From assembly GCF_027620315.1 (NCBI RefSeq), contig NZ_JAPNNL010000074.1, positions 1-32,682 on the forward strand: a DNA stretch of 32,682 nucleotides, in the 5' to 3' direction. Shown in pieces: positions 7,750 through 16,675 of the stretch (its first letter is position 1; the number at the start of each line of letters is the position of its first letter). The position numbers and the translations under genes are program-made. The stretch is from Nonomuraea corallina (GTDB taxonomy: Bacteria > Actinomycetota > Actinomycetes > Streptosporangiales > Streptosporangiaceae). The notes under the pieces were generated by a model. That model ran no database searches. It was not told the origin of the DNA and saw only the letters and a list, made by a program, of their open reading frames with translations.

Positions 7750-8172
7750 ATGCAGGCCAACGACGTGCGCGTACTGAAGAGCGCCGCGCTTCCCACCCTC
7801 GGGGTCGGGGCGATCGCGCTGGTCGCGGCCTTCGTCCTCGCCGGTGCCAAGGGAGCGCTGGGCGCCGCGATCGGCGTGCTCCTCGTGTGCGTCTTCTTCA
7901 GCGTCAGCGTGGTCGCCGTGTCGTACGCCGCCCGCGTCTCGCCCCAGCTGATGGCCATCGCCGCGATGGGCAGCTACCTCGTGAAGGTCATCGTCATCAT
8001 GCTGATGCTGGCCACCTTCGGCGACACCACGCTGTGGAATCCGCAGGCGTTCGCCTGGACCGTGGTGGTCTGCACCATCGTGTGGACGGGCTTCGAGGTC
8101 CGCGCCTTCCTCAAGACCAAGATGCTGTACGTCGACCCCGACGCCAAAGTCCCCGGACAGGGCGACCGATGA
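7750..8172 (+). CDS. atpI: AtpI-like membrane protein (ATP synthase protein I)
   Basis: The 140-aa protein has four hydrophobic segments (about residues 15-32, 36-58, 66-88 and 100-118) and a short charged C-terminus. Small four-helix proteins at this position are annotated as ATP synthase protein I in actinomycetes; AtpI proteins have been proposed to assist c-ring assembly or cation uptake, but the role is not settled. It has no long conserved motif that allows a firm assignment apart from topology and place. The ATG at 7750 is preceded by GGAG at 7741-7744. It heads the ATP synthase cluster and probably belongs to its transcript. Confidence 0.8.
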   Translation: MQANDVRVLKSAALPTLGVGAIALVAAFVLAGAKGALGAAIGVLLVCVFFSVSVVAVSYAARVSPQLMAIAAMGSYLVKVIVIMLMLATFGDTTLWNPQAFAWTVVVCTIVWTGFEVRAFLKTKMLYVDPDAKVPGQGDR

Positions 8173-8236
8173 GCCTGGTAAAAGACGGGGTCCGATATGA
8201 CTAGTCCTCTGCCCGCCTGCTATCGTCAGGGCCGCG

Positions 8237-8452
8237 ATGAGCGAACAGGAACGCCGACCGGAGACAGACGGTCGCGACTTCGCCGACGCCATGTGGTCAG
8301 TCCCCAGCTATCTTCTCGCCGGGATGGCGGTCTACGGCGGCATCGGGTGGTTGCTGGACCGCTGGCTCGACATGTCCGCGTTCTTCCCCATAGGCATCGT
8401 CCTGGGGCTGGTGCTGGCCGGCTACGCGGTCTACCGACGGCACGGTCGCTAG
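8237..8452 (+). CDS. AtpZ/AtpI-family two-helix membrane protein
   Basis: The 71-aa protein has a charged N-terminus and two transmembrane helices: the first around PSYLLAGMAVYGGIGWLLDRWL and the second around FFPIGIVLGLVLAGYAVYR. This pattern (GxxxGWLLDRW between the helices) is typical of the short AtpZ-like, ATPase gene 1 family encoded at the head of many atp operons. Its role with Fo assembly or ion supply is inferred from family knowledge. It is separated from the first atpI-like gene by 64 bp. The ATG has only a weak upstream purine run; TATCGT at 8221-8226 could be a local -10 box. Confidence 0.85.
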   Translation: MSEQERRPETDGRDFADAMWSVPSYLLAGMAVYGGIGWLLDRWLDMSAFFPIGIVLGLVLAGYAVYRRHGR

Positions 8453-8519
8453 CCCCGCGCCGCGACCACTTCGCCGAGGAAACTCCTGTGATCCACTACG
8501 ACGTTGAAGGGAACGCCGC

Positions 8520-9314
8520 GTGAGTGCGCTGACGGTCCTAGCACCACCGGGCGGAGAGTTCCGGGCGCCGACGCCCGACGAACTGTTCAACCTGGGTCCC
8601 ATCGCCGGCATCGCCTGGCTGACGAAGCCGGTGCTGCTCGCCATCCTGAGCTCGATCCTCGTGATCGGCTTCTGCTGGGCGGCCTTCGCCAAGCCCAAGC
8701 TGGTGCCGAGGGGAGTCCAGAACGTCGCCGAGTACGGCTACATGTTCGTCCGCGACCAGGTCGCCCGGCCCTTCCTGGGCAAGGACGCCGACCGGTGGAT
8801 GGGCCTGCTCGTCAGCGTCTTCTTCCTGGTCCTGGTCTGGAACATCATGGGTGTCATCCCGTTCATCCAGTTCCCGGTCGCCTCGCACATCGCCTTCCCG
8901 TTCGTGCTCGCCCTCTCGATCTACGCTCTGAAGATCTACCTGGGCGTGAAGCACCAGGGCGGCATCGGCTACTTCAAGAACATGATGTTCCCGCCGGGAC
9001 TGCCGAAGCCGATCTACCTGCTGCTGGCCCCGATCGAGTTCCTGTCGAACATGATCATCGCGCCGTTCACGCACGCGGTGCGACTGTTCGCGAACATGTT
9101 CGCGGGTCACATGCTGCTCGCCTTCTTCAGCATGGTGGGCTTCTGGTTCCTCTTCGAGAAGCTGACCCTGCCGGGCTCCACCATCGGCCTCCTCGGCGTG
9201 GTGATGACCATCATCCTCACCGGCTTCGAGATGTTCATCCAGTTCCTGCAGGCTTTCCTCTTCGCGATGCTGGCCGCGATGTACATCGGTGGCGCTCTGC
9301 ACGCGGAGCACTGA
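8520..9314 (+). CDS. atpB: F1Fo ATP synthase subunit a
   Basis: Membrane stator subunit that forms the two proton half-channels beside the c-ring. The 264-aa protein has five to six transmembrane helices and the essential arginine R188 in the segment THAVRLFANMFAGH, the best conserved part of the family. The GTG start at 8520 is supported by GAAGGGA at 8506-8512 with 7 nt spacing. It is the first structural gene of the eight-gene operon and lies 67 bp after the AtpZ-like gene. Confidence 0.97.
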   Translation: MSALTVLAPPGGEFRAPTPDELFNLGPIAGIAWLTKPVLLAILSSILVIGFCWAAFAKPKLVPRGVQNVAEYGYMFVRDQVARPFLGKDADRWMGLLVSVFFLVLVWNIMGVIPFIQFPVASHIAFPFVLALSIYALKIYLGVKHQGGIGYFKNMMFPPGLPKPIYLLLAPIEFLSNMIIAPFTHAVRLFANMFAGHMLLAFFSMVGFWFLFEKLTLPGSTIGLLGVVMTIILTGFEMFIQFLQAFLFAMLAAMYIGGALHAEH

Positions 9315-9387
9315 GAACCACATACCGGAATATCCATGACCGGTGAGACTCCACTTCACCGGCCGTCCCAGTAAAGGAAATAGAGCA

Positions 9388-9618
9388 ATGGGTCTTCTCG
9401 CTGAGGTCTCCGGCAACGTCACCGCCATCGGTTACGGTCTCGCCGCCATCGGCCCCGGCATCGGCGTCGGCATCATCTTCGGTCAGGGCGTGCAGGCCAT
9501 CGCGCGTCAGCCCGAGGCCTACGGCCTGATCCGCCAGAACATGCTCCTCGGCTTCGTTCTCACCGAGGCCCTCGCCCTGATCGGTCTGGTCGCGCCGTTC
9601 ATCTTCCAGGCGCTCTGA
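9388..9618 (+). CDS. atpE: F1Fo ATP synthase subunit c
   Basis: The 76-aa hairpin subunit forms the proton-driven rotor ring. Helix 1 has the glycine-rich packing motif around IGPGIGVGIIFGQG, the polar loop is R40-Q41-P42, and the ion-binding carboxylate is E60 in FVLTEALALIGL. No Na+-type ligand pattern is evident, so proton coupling is likely. I chose the ATG at 9388 because AAAGGAAA at 9373-9380 lies 7 nt upstream; the open frame extends to 9343 but those residues are not family-like. Confidence 0.97.
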   Translation: MGLLAEVSGNVTAIGYGLAAIGPGIGVGIIFGQGVQAIARQPEAYGLIRQNMLLGFVLTEALALIGLVAPFIFQAL

Positions 9619-9653
9619 CGACCAGAAGAATCCCCTGACGAAAGGCTGCACCC

Positions 9654-10211
9654 ATGATCATGGCAGCTACGCTCCACGCGGTGGTGGCGGAAGAGGGCGC
9701 CAACCCTCTTCTTCCGCATACCTATGAGCTCGTCGTCGGTATCTTCGCGTTCCTGGTCGTCGTCCTCGTCGTCGGCAAGATCCTCGTCCCGCGCGTCCAG
9801 AAGACGCTGGCCGAGCGGACCGACGCCATCGAGGGCGGCATCAAGAGGGCGGAAGAGGCCCAGGCCCAGGCCCAGGCCCTGCAGCAGCAGTACGCCGAGC
9901 GGCTCGAAGAGGCCCGGCGAGAGGCGGCCCGGCTCCGCGAGGAGGCTCGCGAGCAGGCCGCGCAGATCAAGGCCGAGCTCCGCGAGGAGGCGCAGGCCGA
10001 GGCCCGTCGCCTCGTCGAGGCCGCGCACGCCCAGATCGAGGCCGACCGCCAGGCGGCGTTCGCCCAGCTCCGCACCGAGATCGGCCGCCTGTCCACGGAC
10101 CTGGCCGGCCGCATCGTCGGCGAGTCGCTGGAGGACGAGGCCCGGCAGAGCCGCATCGTCGACCGGTTCCTTGACGAGCTGGAGAGCTCCAACGCGCAGG
10201 CGGTGCGCTAA
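9654..10211 (+). CDS. atpF: F1Fo ATP synthase subunit b
   Basis: Peripheral stalk subunit. The 185-aa protein has one transmembrane helix at about residues 25-47 (VVGIFAFLVVVLVVGKILVP), followed by a long Ala/Glu/Arg-rich coiled coil to near the C-terminus. This is the usual b architecture, without the b-delta fusion seen in mycobacteria. Of two candidate ATGs, 9654 has AAAGG at 9641-9645 at 8 nt and is preferred over 9660. The stop overlaps the atpH start by 1 nt (TAATG). Confidence 0.96.
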   Translation: MIMAATLHAVVAEEGANPLLPHTYELVVGIFAFLVVVLVVGKILVPRVQKTLAERTDAIEGGIKRAEEAQAQAQALQQQYAERLEEARREAARLREEAREQAAQIKAELREEAQAEARRLVEAAHAQIEADRQAAFAQLRTEIGRLSTDLAGRIVGESLEDEARQSRIVDRFLDELESSNAQAVR

Positions 10212-11020
10212 TGCGCGGCATGAGCAGGACGTCGCTGGCAGAGGTCGAGGAGCGCTTCAACGCGGTCGCGGGCAGCGCCGACCTCGGCGCGCTCTCCGAC
10301 GAGCTGTTCGCGGTCGCGGATCTGCTCGACCGGGAGCACGGCCTGCGCCGGGCGCTGTCCGACCCGGCCAAGCCCGCCGAGCAGAAGGCGCAGACCGTGC
10401 GCGTGCTGCTGGAGGGCAAGGTCAGCGAGGCCGCGGTGGCCACCACCGAGGCGGCGGTCTCGGCCCGGTGGTCGCGCGTCGGTGACCTGGCCGACGTGCT
10501 GGAGCGGCTCGGCGTCGTCGCGGCGGCCGCCGAGGCGGAGAGCCTGAGCCGGCTCGACGACGTGGAGGACGAGCTCTTCCGCTTCGGCCGCATCGTGGCC
10601 GCCAACCCGGAGCTGCGCCGTGCGCTCAGCGACGCGGCGGCTCCTCAGGAAGGCAAGCGCGAGCTGCTGCGGTCGCTGCTCGGCGGCAAGGTGGCGCCGA
10701 GCACGTTGCGGCTCATCACGCAGGCCGTCGCACATCCGCGAGGACGTAGCCTGGAAGCAGGGCTGGAGGAGTTCGGCCGCCTGGTGGCTCAGCAGAGCCG
10801 GCGTCTGGTCGCCGTGGTCCGCAGCGCGGTCGAGCTGAGCGAGGAGCAGAAGCGGCGCCTCGTGGCGTGGCTGCGCGCCTCCTACGGACGTGACGTGCAC
10901 CTGAACGTCGAGGTGGACAAGCAGGTGCTCGGTGGATTCTCGGTCCGCATTGGCGACGAGATCATCGACACCACCATTGTGGGACGAATCGAAGAAGTCC
11001 GCCGCCGGTTGGCCGGCTAG
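10211..11020 (+). CDS. atpH: F1Fo ATP synthase subunit delta
   Basis: Connects the peripheral stalk to the top of F1 (OSCP equivalent). At 269 aa it is much longer than the roughly 177 aa of E. coli delta. The added length is an internal duplication-like helical part, with LRRALSD occurring at about residues 45-51 and again at about 136-142, a feature common in actinobacterial delta subunits. The conserved C-terminal region (KQVLGGFSVRIGDEIIDTTIVGRI) is intact. Either ATG 10211 or ATG 10220 could start the protein; I use 10211 because it is coupled to the atpF stop. Confidence 0.94.
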   Translation: MRGMSRTSLAEVEERFNAVAGSADLGALSDELFAVADLLDREHGLRRALSDPAKPAEQKAQTVRVLLEGKVSEAAVATTEAAVSARWSRVGDLADVLERLGVVAAAAEAESLSRLDDVEDELFRFGRIVAANPELRRALSDAAAPQEGKRELLRSLLGGKVAPSTLRLITQAVAHPRGRSLEAGLEEFGRLVAQQSRRLVAVVRSAVELSEEQKRRLVAWLRASYGRDVHLNVEVDKQVLGGFSVRIGDEIIDTTIVGRIEEVRRRLAG

Positions 11021-11043
11021 GCGAAGAGGGAGACAGAGTAGAG

Positions 11044-12693
11044 ATGGCGGAGCTTACGATCCGGCCGGACGAGATCCGGGACGCGCTTGAGCGCTTCGTC
11101 CAGGCGTACGAACCGGAAGGCGCCGCGCGCGAGGAGATCGGGACCGTCGTCGACGCCGGCGACGGAATCGCCCATGTCTCCGGCCTTCCCTCGGCGATGG
11201 CGAACGAGCTGCTCGAGTTCGAGAACGGCACGCGCGGCCTGGCACTGAACCTCGACCCCCGTGAGATCGGTGTCGTTATCCTCGGCGAGTTCGCCGGCAT
11301 CGAGGAGGGCCAGACGGTCCGCCGGACGGGCGAGGTCCTGTCCGTGCCCGTCGGCGACAACTTCCTCGGCCGCGTCGTCGACCCCCTGGGCAAGCCGCTC
11401 GACGGCAAGGGCGCGATCGAGCACGAGGCGCTGCGGGCCCTGGAACTGCAGGCCCCGTCGGTCGTCCAGCGGCAGCCCGTGAAGGAGCCGCTGCAGACCG
11501 GCATCAAGGCGATCGACGCCATGACCCCGATCGGCCGCGGCCAGCGTCAGCTGATCATCGGCGACCGCGGCACCGGCAAGACCGCGATCGCCGTCGACAC
11601 GATCCTCAACCAGCGCGAGGGCTGGCTGTCGGGCGACCCGGCCCGCCAGGTGCGCTGCGTCTACGTCGCCGTCGGCCAGAAGGGCTCGACGATCGCGCAG
11701 GTGCGGTCCCGCCTCGAGGAGGCGGGCGCGATGGAGTACACGACCATCGTCGCGGCCCCGGCCTCCGACCCCGCGGGTTACAAGTACATCGCCCCCTACG
11801 CCGGTTCGGCCATCGGCCAGCACTGGATGTACCAGGGCAAGCACGTTCTCATCATCTTCGACGACCTCACCAAGCAGGCCGACGCCTACCGCGCCGTCTC
11901 CCTGCTGCTGCGCCGCCCGCCGGGCCGCGAAGCGTTCCCCGGTGACGTCTTCTACCTCCACTCCCGTCTCCTGGAGCGCTGCGCCAAGCTCTCCAACGAC
12001 ATGGGCGCCGGCTCGATGACCGGTCTGCCGATCATCGAGACCAAGGGCAACGACGTGTCGGCGTTCATCCCGACCAACGTCATCTCCATCACCGACGGCC
12101 AGTGCTTCCTGGAGACCGACCTGTTCAACGCGGGCGTCCGCCCCGCGATCAACGTCGGTATCTCCGTCTCCCGAGTCGGCGGCTCCGCCCAGGTCAAGGC
12201 CATGCGGAAGGTGGCCGGCACGCTCAAGCTCTCCCTGTCGCAGTACCGCGACCTGGAGGCGTTCGCGGCCTTCGCCTCCGACCTCGACGCCGCCTCCCGG
12301 GCTCAGCTGGACCGCGGTCAGCGGCTGGTCGAGCTGCTCAAGCAGCCCCAGTACTCACCGTTCCCGGTCGAGCGTCAGGTCGTGTCGGTGTGGGCCGGCA
12401 CCACCGGTGAGCTCGACGAGGTGCCGGTCGAGGACGTCCGCCGCTTCGAGACGGAGTTCCTCGACTACCTGGCCTCCTCGCACAAGGGCATCTTCGACGG
12501 CATCCGTGAGACCAAGGAGCTGCCCGACGACGCGGTGACCGCTCTCAAGGACGCCATCACGGAGTTCAAGAAGGGCTTCACCACCTCCTCGGGTGAGCTG
12601 CTGGTGAAGGACGAGCCGGTGGCGCCGCTCGGCGCCGACGAGGTCGGCCAGGAGAAGATCAAGAAGGTCGTCCGGCCGGCGGAGAAGAAGTAG
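11044..12693 (+). CDS. atpA: F1Fo ATP synthase subunit alpha
   Basis: Non-catalytic nucleotide-binding subunit of the F1 hexamer. The 549-aa protein has the P-loop GDRGTGKT at 173-180 and the alpha/beta signature near PAINVGISVSRVGGSAQ. It is about 35-45 residues longer than typical alpha subunits at the C-terminus (after FKKGF), ending in a Lys-rich stretch. Mycobacterial alpha subunits carry a comparable C-terminal extension that has been linked to suppression of ATP hydrolysis. AGGGAG lies at 11027-11032, 11 nt before the ATG. Confidence 0.97.
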   Translation: MAELTIRPDEIRDALERFVQAYEPEGAAREEIGTVVDAGDGIAHVSGLPSAMANELLEFENGTRGLALNLDPREIGVVILGEFAGIEEGQTVRRTGEVLSVPVGDNFLGRVVDPLGKPLDGKGAIEHEALRALELQAPSVVQRQPVKEPLQTGIKAIDAMTPIGRGQRQLIIGDRGTGKTAIAVDTILNQREGWLSGDPARQVRCVYVAVGQKGSTIAQVRSRLEEAGAMEYTTIVAAPASDPAGYKYIAPYAGSAIGQHWMYQGKHVLIIFDDLTKQADAYRAVSLLLRRPPGREAFPGDVFYLHSRLLERCAKLSNDMGAGSMTGLPIIETKGNDVSAFIPTNVISITDGQCFLETDLFNAGVRPAINVGISVSRVGGSAQVKAMRKVAGTLKLSLSQYRDLEAFAAFASDLDAASRAQLDRGQRLVELLKQPQYSPFPVERQVVSVWAGTTGELDEVPVEDVRRFETEFLDYLASSHKGIFDGIRETKELPDDAVTALKDAITEFKKGFTTSSGELLVKDEPVAPLGADEVGQEKIKKVVRPAEKK

Positions 12694-12696
12694 GAC

Positions 12697-13599
12697 ATGG
12701 GTGCCCAGCTAAGGCTGCTGCGGCGGCGGATCAACTCGGTCAAGTCGACCGCGAAGATCACGCGCGCCCAGGAGCTCATCGCCTCCTCACGGATCGTGCG
12801 GGCGCAGCAACGGATGCAGGCGGCGCTGCCGTACGAGCGTGAGATCACTCGCGCCGTCACCGGCGTCGTCAGCAACGCGGCCAGCGTCGACCATCCGTTG
12901 ACCGTGGCGAAGGAGAACCCCGCCAAGGCGGGCGTCCTCATCGTCACCAGTGACAGCGGGTTCTGCGGCGGCTTCAACGCCAACGTGCTGCGCGAGGCCG
13001 AGGCCCTGCGCGGGCTCATCGAGGGACGCGGGATGCAGTACGTCCCGTTCGTCAGCGGAACCAAGGGTGTCACCTGGCACACCTTCCGCCAGCGCGAGAT
13101 GGGCGGGCAGTGGACCGGTTTCTCCCGGAACCCGTCCTACGCCGACGCCAAGGAGATCGCGAACACGCTGATCGACTCCTTCAAGGACGACAACGGCATC
13201 GACGAGATCCACATCGTCTCGACCCAGTTCGTCTCGATGCTCACGCAGAACGTCGTGGTCAGGCGGATCCTGCCGCTGGAGGTCGAGGAGACCGAGGCGA
13301 CGGAGTCCACCGCGATCCCTCCGTACTTCGAGTTCGAGCCGACCGCGGGCGACGTGCTGGAGTCGCTGCTGCCGCGCTACGTGGAGTCCCGCATCTTCAC
13401 CGCGCTGCTGCAGTCGGCGGCCTCCGAGGAGGCCGCGCGGCGGCGCGCGATGAAGTCCGCGACCGACAACGCCAACGAGCTGATGCGGATTCTCACGCAG
13501 CAGATGAACCAGGCTCGCCAGGCGGAGATCACCCAGGAAATCAGCGAGATCGTCGGTGGCGCCAACGCGCTCGCTGACGCCGCAGCGGGGAAAGAGTGA
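12697..13599 (+). CDS. atpG: F1Fo ATP synthase subunit gamma
   Basis: Central rotor shaft of F1. The 300-aa protein has the conserved N-terminal helix (MGAQLRLLRRRINSVKSTAKIT) and the C-terminal helix with MKSATDNANELMRILTQQMNQARQAEITQEISEIVGGANAL, which together form the coiled coil inside alpha3beta3. The middle Rossmann-like part includes TSDSGFCGGFN. It starts 3 nt after the atpA stop. Length is ordinary for actinobacteria. Confidence 0.96.
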   Translation: MGAQLRLLRRRINSVKSTAKITRAQELIASSRIVRAQQRMQAALPYEREITRAVTGVVSNAASVDHPLTVAKENPAKAGVLIVTSDSGFCGGFNANVLREAEALRGLIEGRGMQYVPFVSGTKGVTWHTFRQREMGGQWTGFSRNPSYADAKEIANTLIDSFKDDNGIDEIHIVSTQFVSMLTQNVVVRRILPLEVEETEATESTAIPPYFEFEPTAGDVLESLLPRYVESRIFTALLQSAASEEAARRRAMKSATDNANELMRILTQQMNQARQAEITQEISEIVGGANALADAAAGKE

Positions 13600-13600
13600 A

Positions 13601-15049
<1,449 letters not shown>

Positions 15050-15062
15050 ATCGCCCTCTTAC

Positions 15063-15095
15063 GGTGGTGGCGCGGCGGCCGGCCGTGCCACCACC
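15063..15095 (+). promoter_or_regulatory. 14-bp hairpin between atpD and atpC
   Basis: Arms 15063-15076 and 15082-15095 pair over 14 positions (13 Watson-Crick and one G-U) around a 5-nt loop, GGCCG. The stem starts 13 nt after the atpD stop and ends 23 nt before the atpC start, just before its ribosome-binding site. No U-run follows, so partial termination, RNA processing or mRNA 3' protection are all possible. Confidence 0.8.
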
Positions 15096-15118
15096 TGATC
15101 GGAAAGGAACCTACACAA

Positions 15119-15520
15119 GTGGCCAAGCTACGCGTAGGGGTTGTCTCACCCGAGCGTGAGATCTGGTCGGGCGAGGCCGACATGGTGATTGCCAAGACCG
15201 TGGACGGCGAGATCGGTATCATGCCGCAACACGCACCTGTTCTCGGCGTTCTCGTCGAGGGCGGTGTGCTCCGTGTGAAGCGGGAGGGCGAGAGCGACCT
15301 GGTCGCCGCCGTTCACGGGGGTTTCATCTCCGTGGCGGACGACGAGGTGTCGGTGCTCGCCGAGGCGGCCGAGCTCGGCTCCGAGGTCGACGTCGCGGCG
15401 GCCCGTGACGCTCTCGACCGCGCCCAGGCCTCGGTCGAGGCCAACCAGGACGATGCCGACGCGGCGCTCGAGGCCAAGCGGGCTCGGGCACGGCTGCGGG
15501 CGGCGGGCGAAGAGGTCTGA
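15119..15520 (+). CDS. atpC: F1Fo ATP synthase subunit epsilon
   Basis: Rotor subunit that links gamma to the c-ring and can inhibit ATP hydrolysis. The 133-aa protein has the N-terminal beta-barrel (RVGVVSPEREIWSGEADMV, GEIGIMPQHAPVLGVL, GGFISVADDEVSVLAE) and a C-terminal Ala/Arg/Glu-rich helical part with full length. The GTG at 15119 has AAAGGAA at 15103-15109. It ends the operon. Confidence 0.96.
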   Translation: MAKLRVGVVSPEREIWSGEADMVIAKTVDGEIGIMPQHAPVLGVLVEGGVLRVKREGESDLVAAVHGGFISVADDEVSVLAEAAELGSEVDVAAARDALDRAQASVEANQDDADAALEAKRARARLRAAGEEV

Positions 15521-15544
15521 CTTTCACGAGCCTTGGGGGGCGGC

Positions 15545-15919
15545 ATGGTGGCAACGTTGGTGATCTGCGCGCTGCTGGCCGTCGCCCTGAGTGCCCGGGT
15601 GTTTCTGGTTGCCCGCCGCGGCAACGTACCCTGCCGCCTGAAAGCGGGCGACGGGGGCTGGCGTGCCGGAGTGGCACGTTACGCCGACGGGGAGCTCCAC
15701 TGGATTCCCCTCTGGGATGTGCGACTGAGGCCGCGCCACGCGATCGCGAGGCGCGGCCTCGTCGTTTCCGGGCGCAGGGAGCTCGACAACGGTCTGTACG
15801 CGGTCGACTGCTCGGGCTCGACCCGCGACATCTCGCTGGCGATGAGCGCCGACGCGCTGACAGGTTTCCTGGCCTGGCTGGAGTCCGCGCCGCCGAGCGC
15901 CCATCTCGGCGTCGCCTGA
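15545..15919 (+). CDS. DUF2550 family membrane-anchored protein
   Basis: The 124-aa protein has one N-terminal hydrophobic segment (about residues 3-20), then a small domain of mostly beta character with conserved-looking RRGNVPCRLK, WRAGVARY and PLWDVRLRPRHAIARRGL segments. Proteins of this kind directly follow atpC in many actinobacteria and are assigned to DUF2550; the function is unknown. The ATG at 15545 follows the G-run 15535-15540. The 24-bp gap to atpC suggests co-transcription. The stop lies inside a hairpin. Confidence 0.85.
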   Translation: MVATLVICALLAVALSARVFLVARRGNVPCRLKAGDGGWRAGVARYADGELHWIPLWDVRLRPRHAIARRGLVVSGRRELDNGLYAVDCSGSTRDISLAMSADALTGFLAWLESAPPSAHLGVA

Positions 15920-15956
15920 CCGGCGTCGGCGGGGCCGGCGGGGCCGGTCAGGCGGC
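15911..15956. terminator. Bidirectional terminator between convergent genes
   Basis: Arms 15911-15924 and 15943-15956 can form a 14-bp stem (13 Watson-Crick and one G-U) with an 18-nt GC-rich loop that can pair further. It spans the DUF2550 stop and ends 2 nt before the stop of the minus-strand adenosyltransferase gene, so it can serve both. No U-run is visible. Confidence 0.7.
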
Positions 15957-15957
15957 T

Positions 15958-16548
15958 CTAGCGGGTGCCGCCGGGCTTCCAGAGGATCTCGTCGCCGTCG
16001 TGGGCGATCCGGCACAGGATGAAGAGCAGGTCCGACAGCCGGTTGAGGTAGGTGGCCGTCAGCGGGTTCATGTCGTCGTGCTCGCCCAGGGCCGCCCAGG
16101 TGGTCCTTTCGGCGCGGCGGACGGTGACGCGGGCCAGGTGGAGCGCGGCGGTGGCGGGGTCGCCGCCCGGCAGGATGAAGCTGCGCAGCGGCTTGAGCCG
16201 CTCGTTGAAGTGGTCACACCGCTCCTCCAGCCAGTCGACGTAGGACTGCTCGACCCTTAGCGGCGGGAACTCGGGGTTCGCGGTCACCGGGCTGGACAGG
16301 TCGGCGCCGAGGTCGAACAGCTCGTTCTGAACGCGCCGCAGCACCGTCACCAGGTCGTCGGCCAGGGTGCCGTGCGACAGGGCCAGCCCGAGGTGGGCGT
16401 TGGCCTCCTCCACGTCGGCGTAGGCGGCGAGCCGCAGGTCGGTCTTCGACGTCCGGCTCATGTCGCCGAGCGTGGTCGTGCCGTCGTCCCCGGTCCGGGT
16501 GTAGATCCGGGATAGAACGACCGGTTTGTCGTTGTCTGGGCGCGTCAT
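15958..16548 (-). CDS. Cob(I)yrinic acid a,c-diamide adenosyltransferase (PduO type)
   Basis: Transfers the adenosyl group of ATP to cob(I)alamin to give adenosylcobalamin. The 196-aa protein has the PduO-type ATP-binding N-terminus YTRTGDDGTTTLGD (about residues 16-29), the central arginine-rich helix (HLARVTVRRAERT) and the C-terminal NRLSDLLFILCRIA segment, all typical of the PduO (MMAB-like) family rather than CobA or EutT. The ATG at 16548 has no clear Shine-Dalgarno, but TACGCT ends 6 nt upstream, which suggests a leaderless transcript. The product is the cofactor of methylmalonyl-CoA mutase, which fits the methylmalonyl-CoA epimerase encoded later in the window. Confidence 0.94.
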   Translation of the reverse strand: MTRPDNDKPVVLSRIYTRTGDDGTTTLGDMSRTSKTDLRLAAYADVEEANAHLGLALSHGTLADDLVTVLRRVQNELFDLGADLSSPVTANPEFPPLRVEQSYVDWLEERCDHFNERLKPLRSFILPGGDPATAALHLARVTVRRAERTTWAALGEHDDMNPLTATYLNRLSDLLFILCRIAHDGDEILWKPGGTR

Positions 16549-16554
16549 GCCTTC

Positions 16555-16560
16555 AGCGTA
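16555..16560 (-). promoter_or_regulatory. Candidate -10 box of the adenosyltransferase gene
   Basis: On the minus strand TACGCT (TAnnnT) ends 6 nt before the ATG at 16548. A start of transcription at the start codon would give a leaderless mRNA. No good -35 box is seen. Confidence 0.4.
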
Positions 16561-16574
16561 ATGACAAATGTCAT
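16561..16574. promoter_or_regulatory. Candidate operator in the divergent intergenic region
   Basis: ATGACA-AA-TGTCAT is a perfect inverted repeat with 6-bp arms, directly upstream of the predicted -10 box of the adenosyltransferase gene and about 100 bp upstream of the ABC transporter operon. It is the size of a dimeric regulator site, but no matching regulator is identified. Confidence 0.45.
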
Positions 16575-16675
16575 CCGGATCGGACGCGTACCGCACCCCA
16601 GGCCCCTGATTTCCGCAACTACCAGGTCGAATGCCGAATACGTCACTATCGGGACATGATGAAGGAGAGGACCTG

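Noticed and set aside
16549..16675. Cobalamin riboswitch before the adenosyltransferase
   Set aside because: The start codon follows a -10-like box by 6 nt, leaving no leader, and no B12-box-like sequence was seen.
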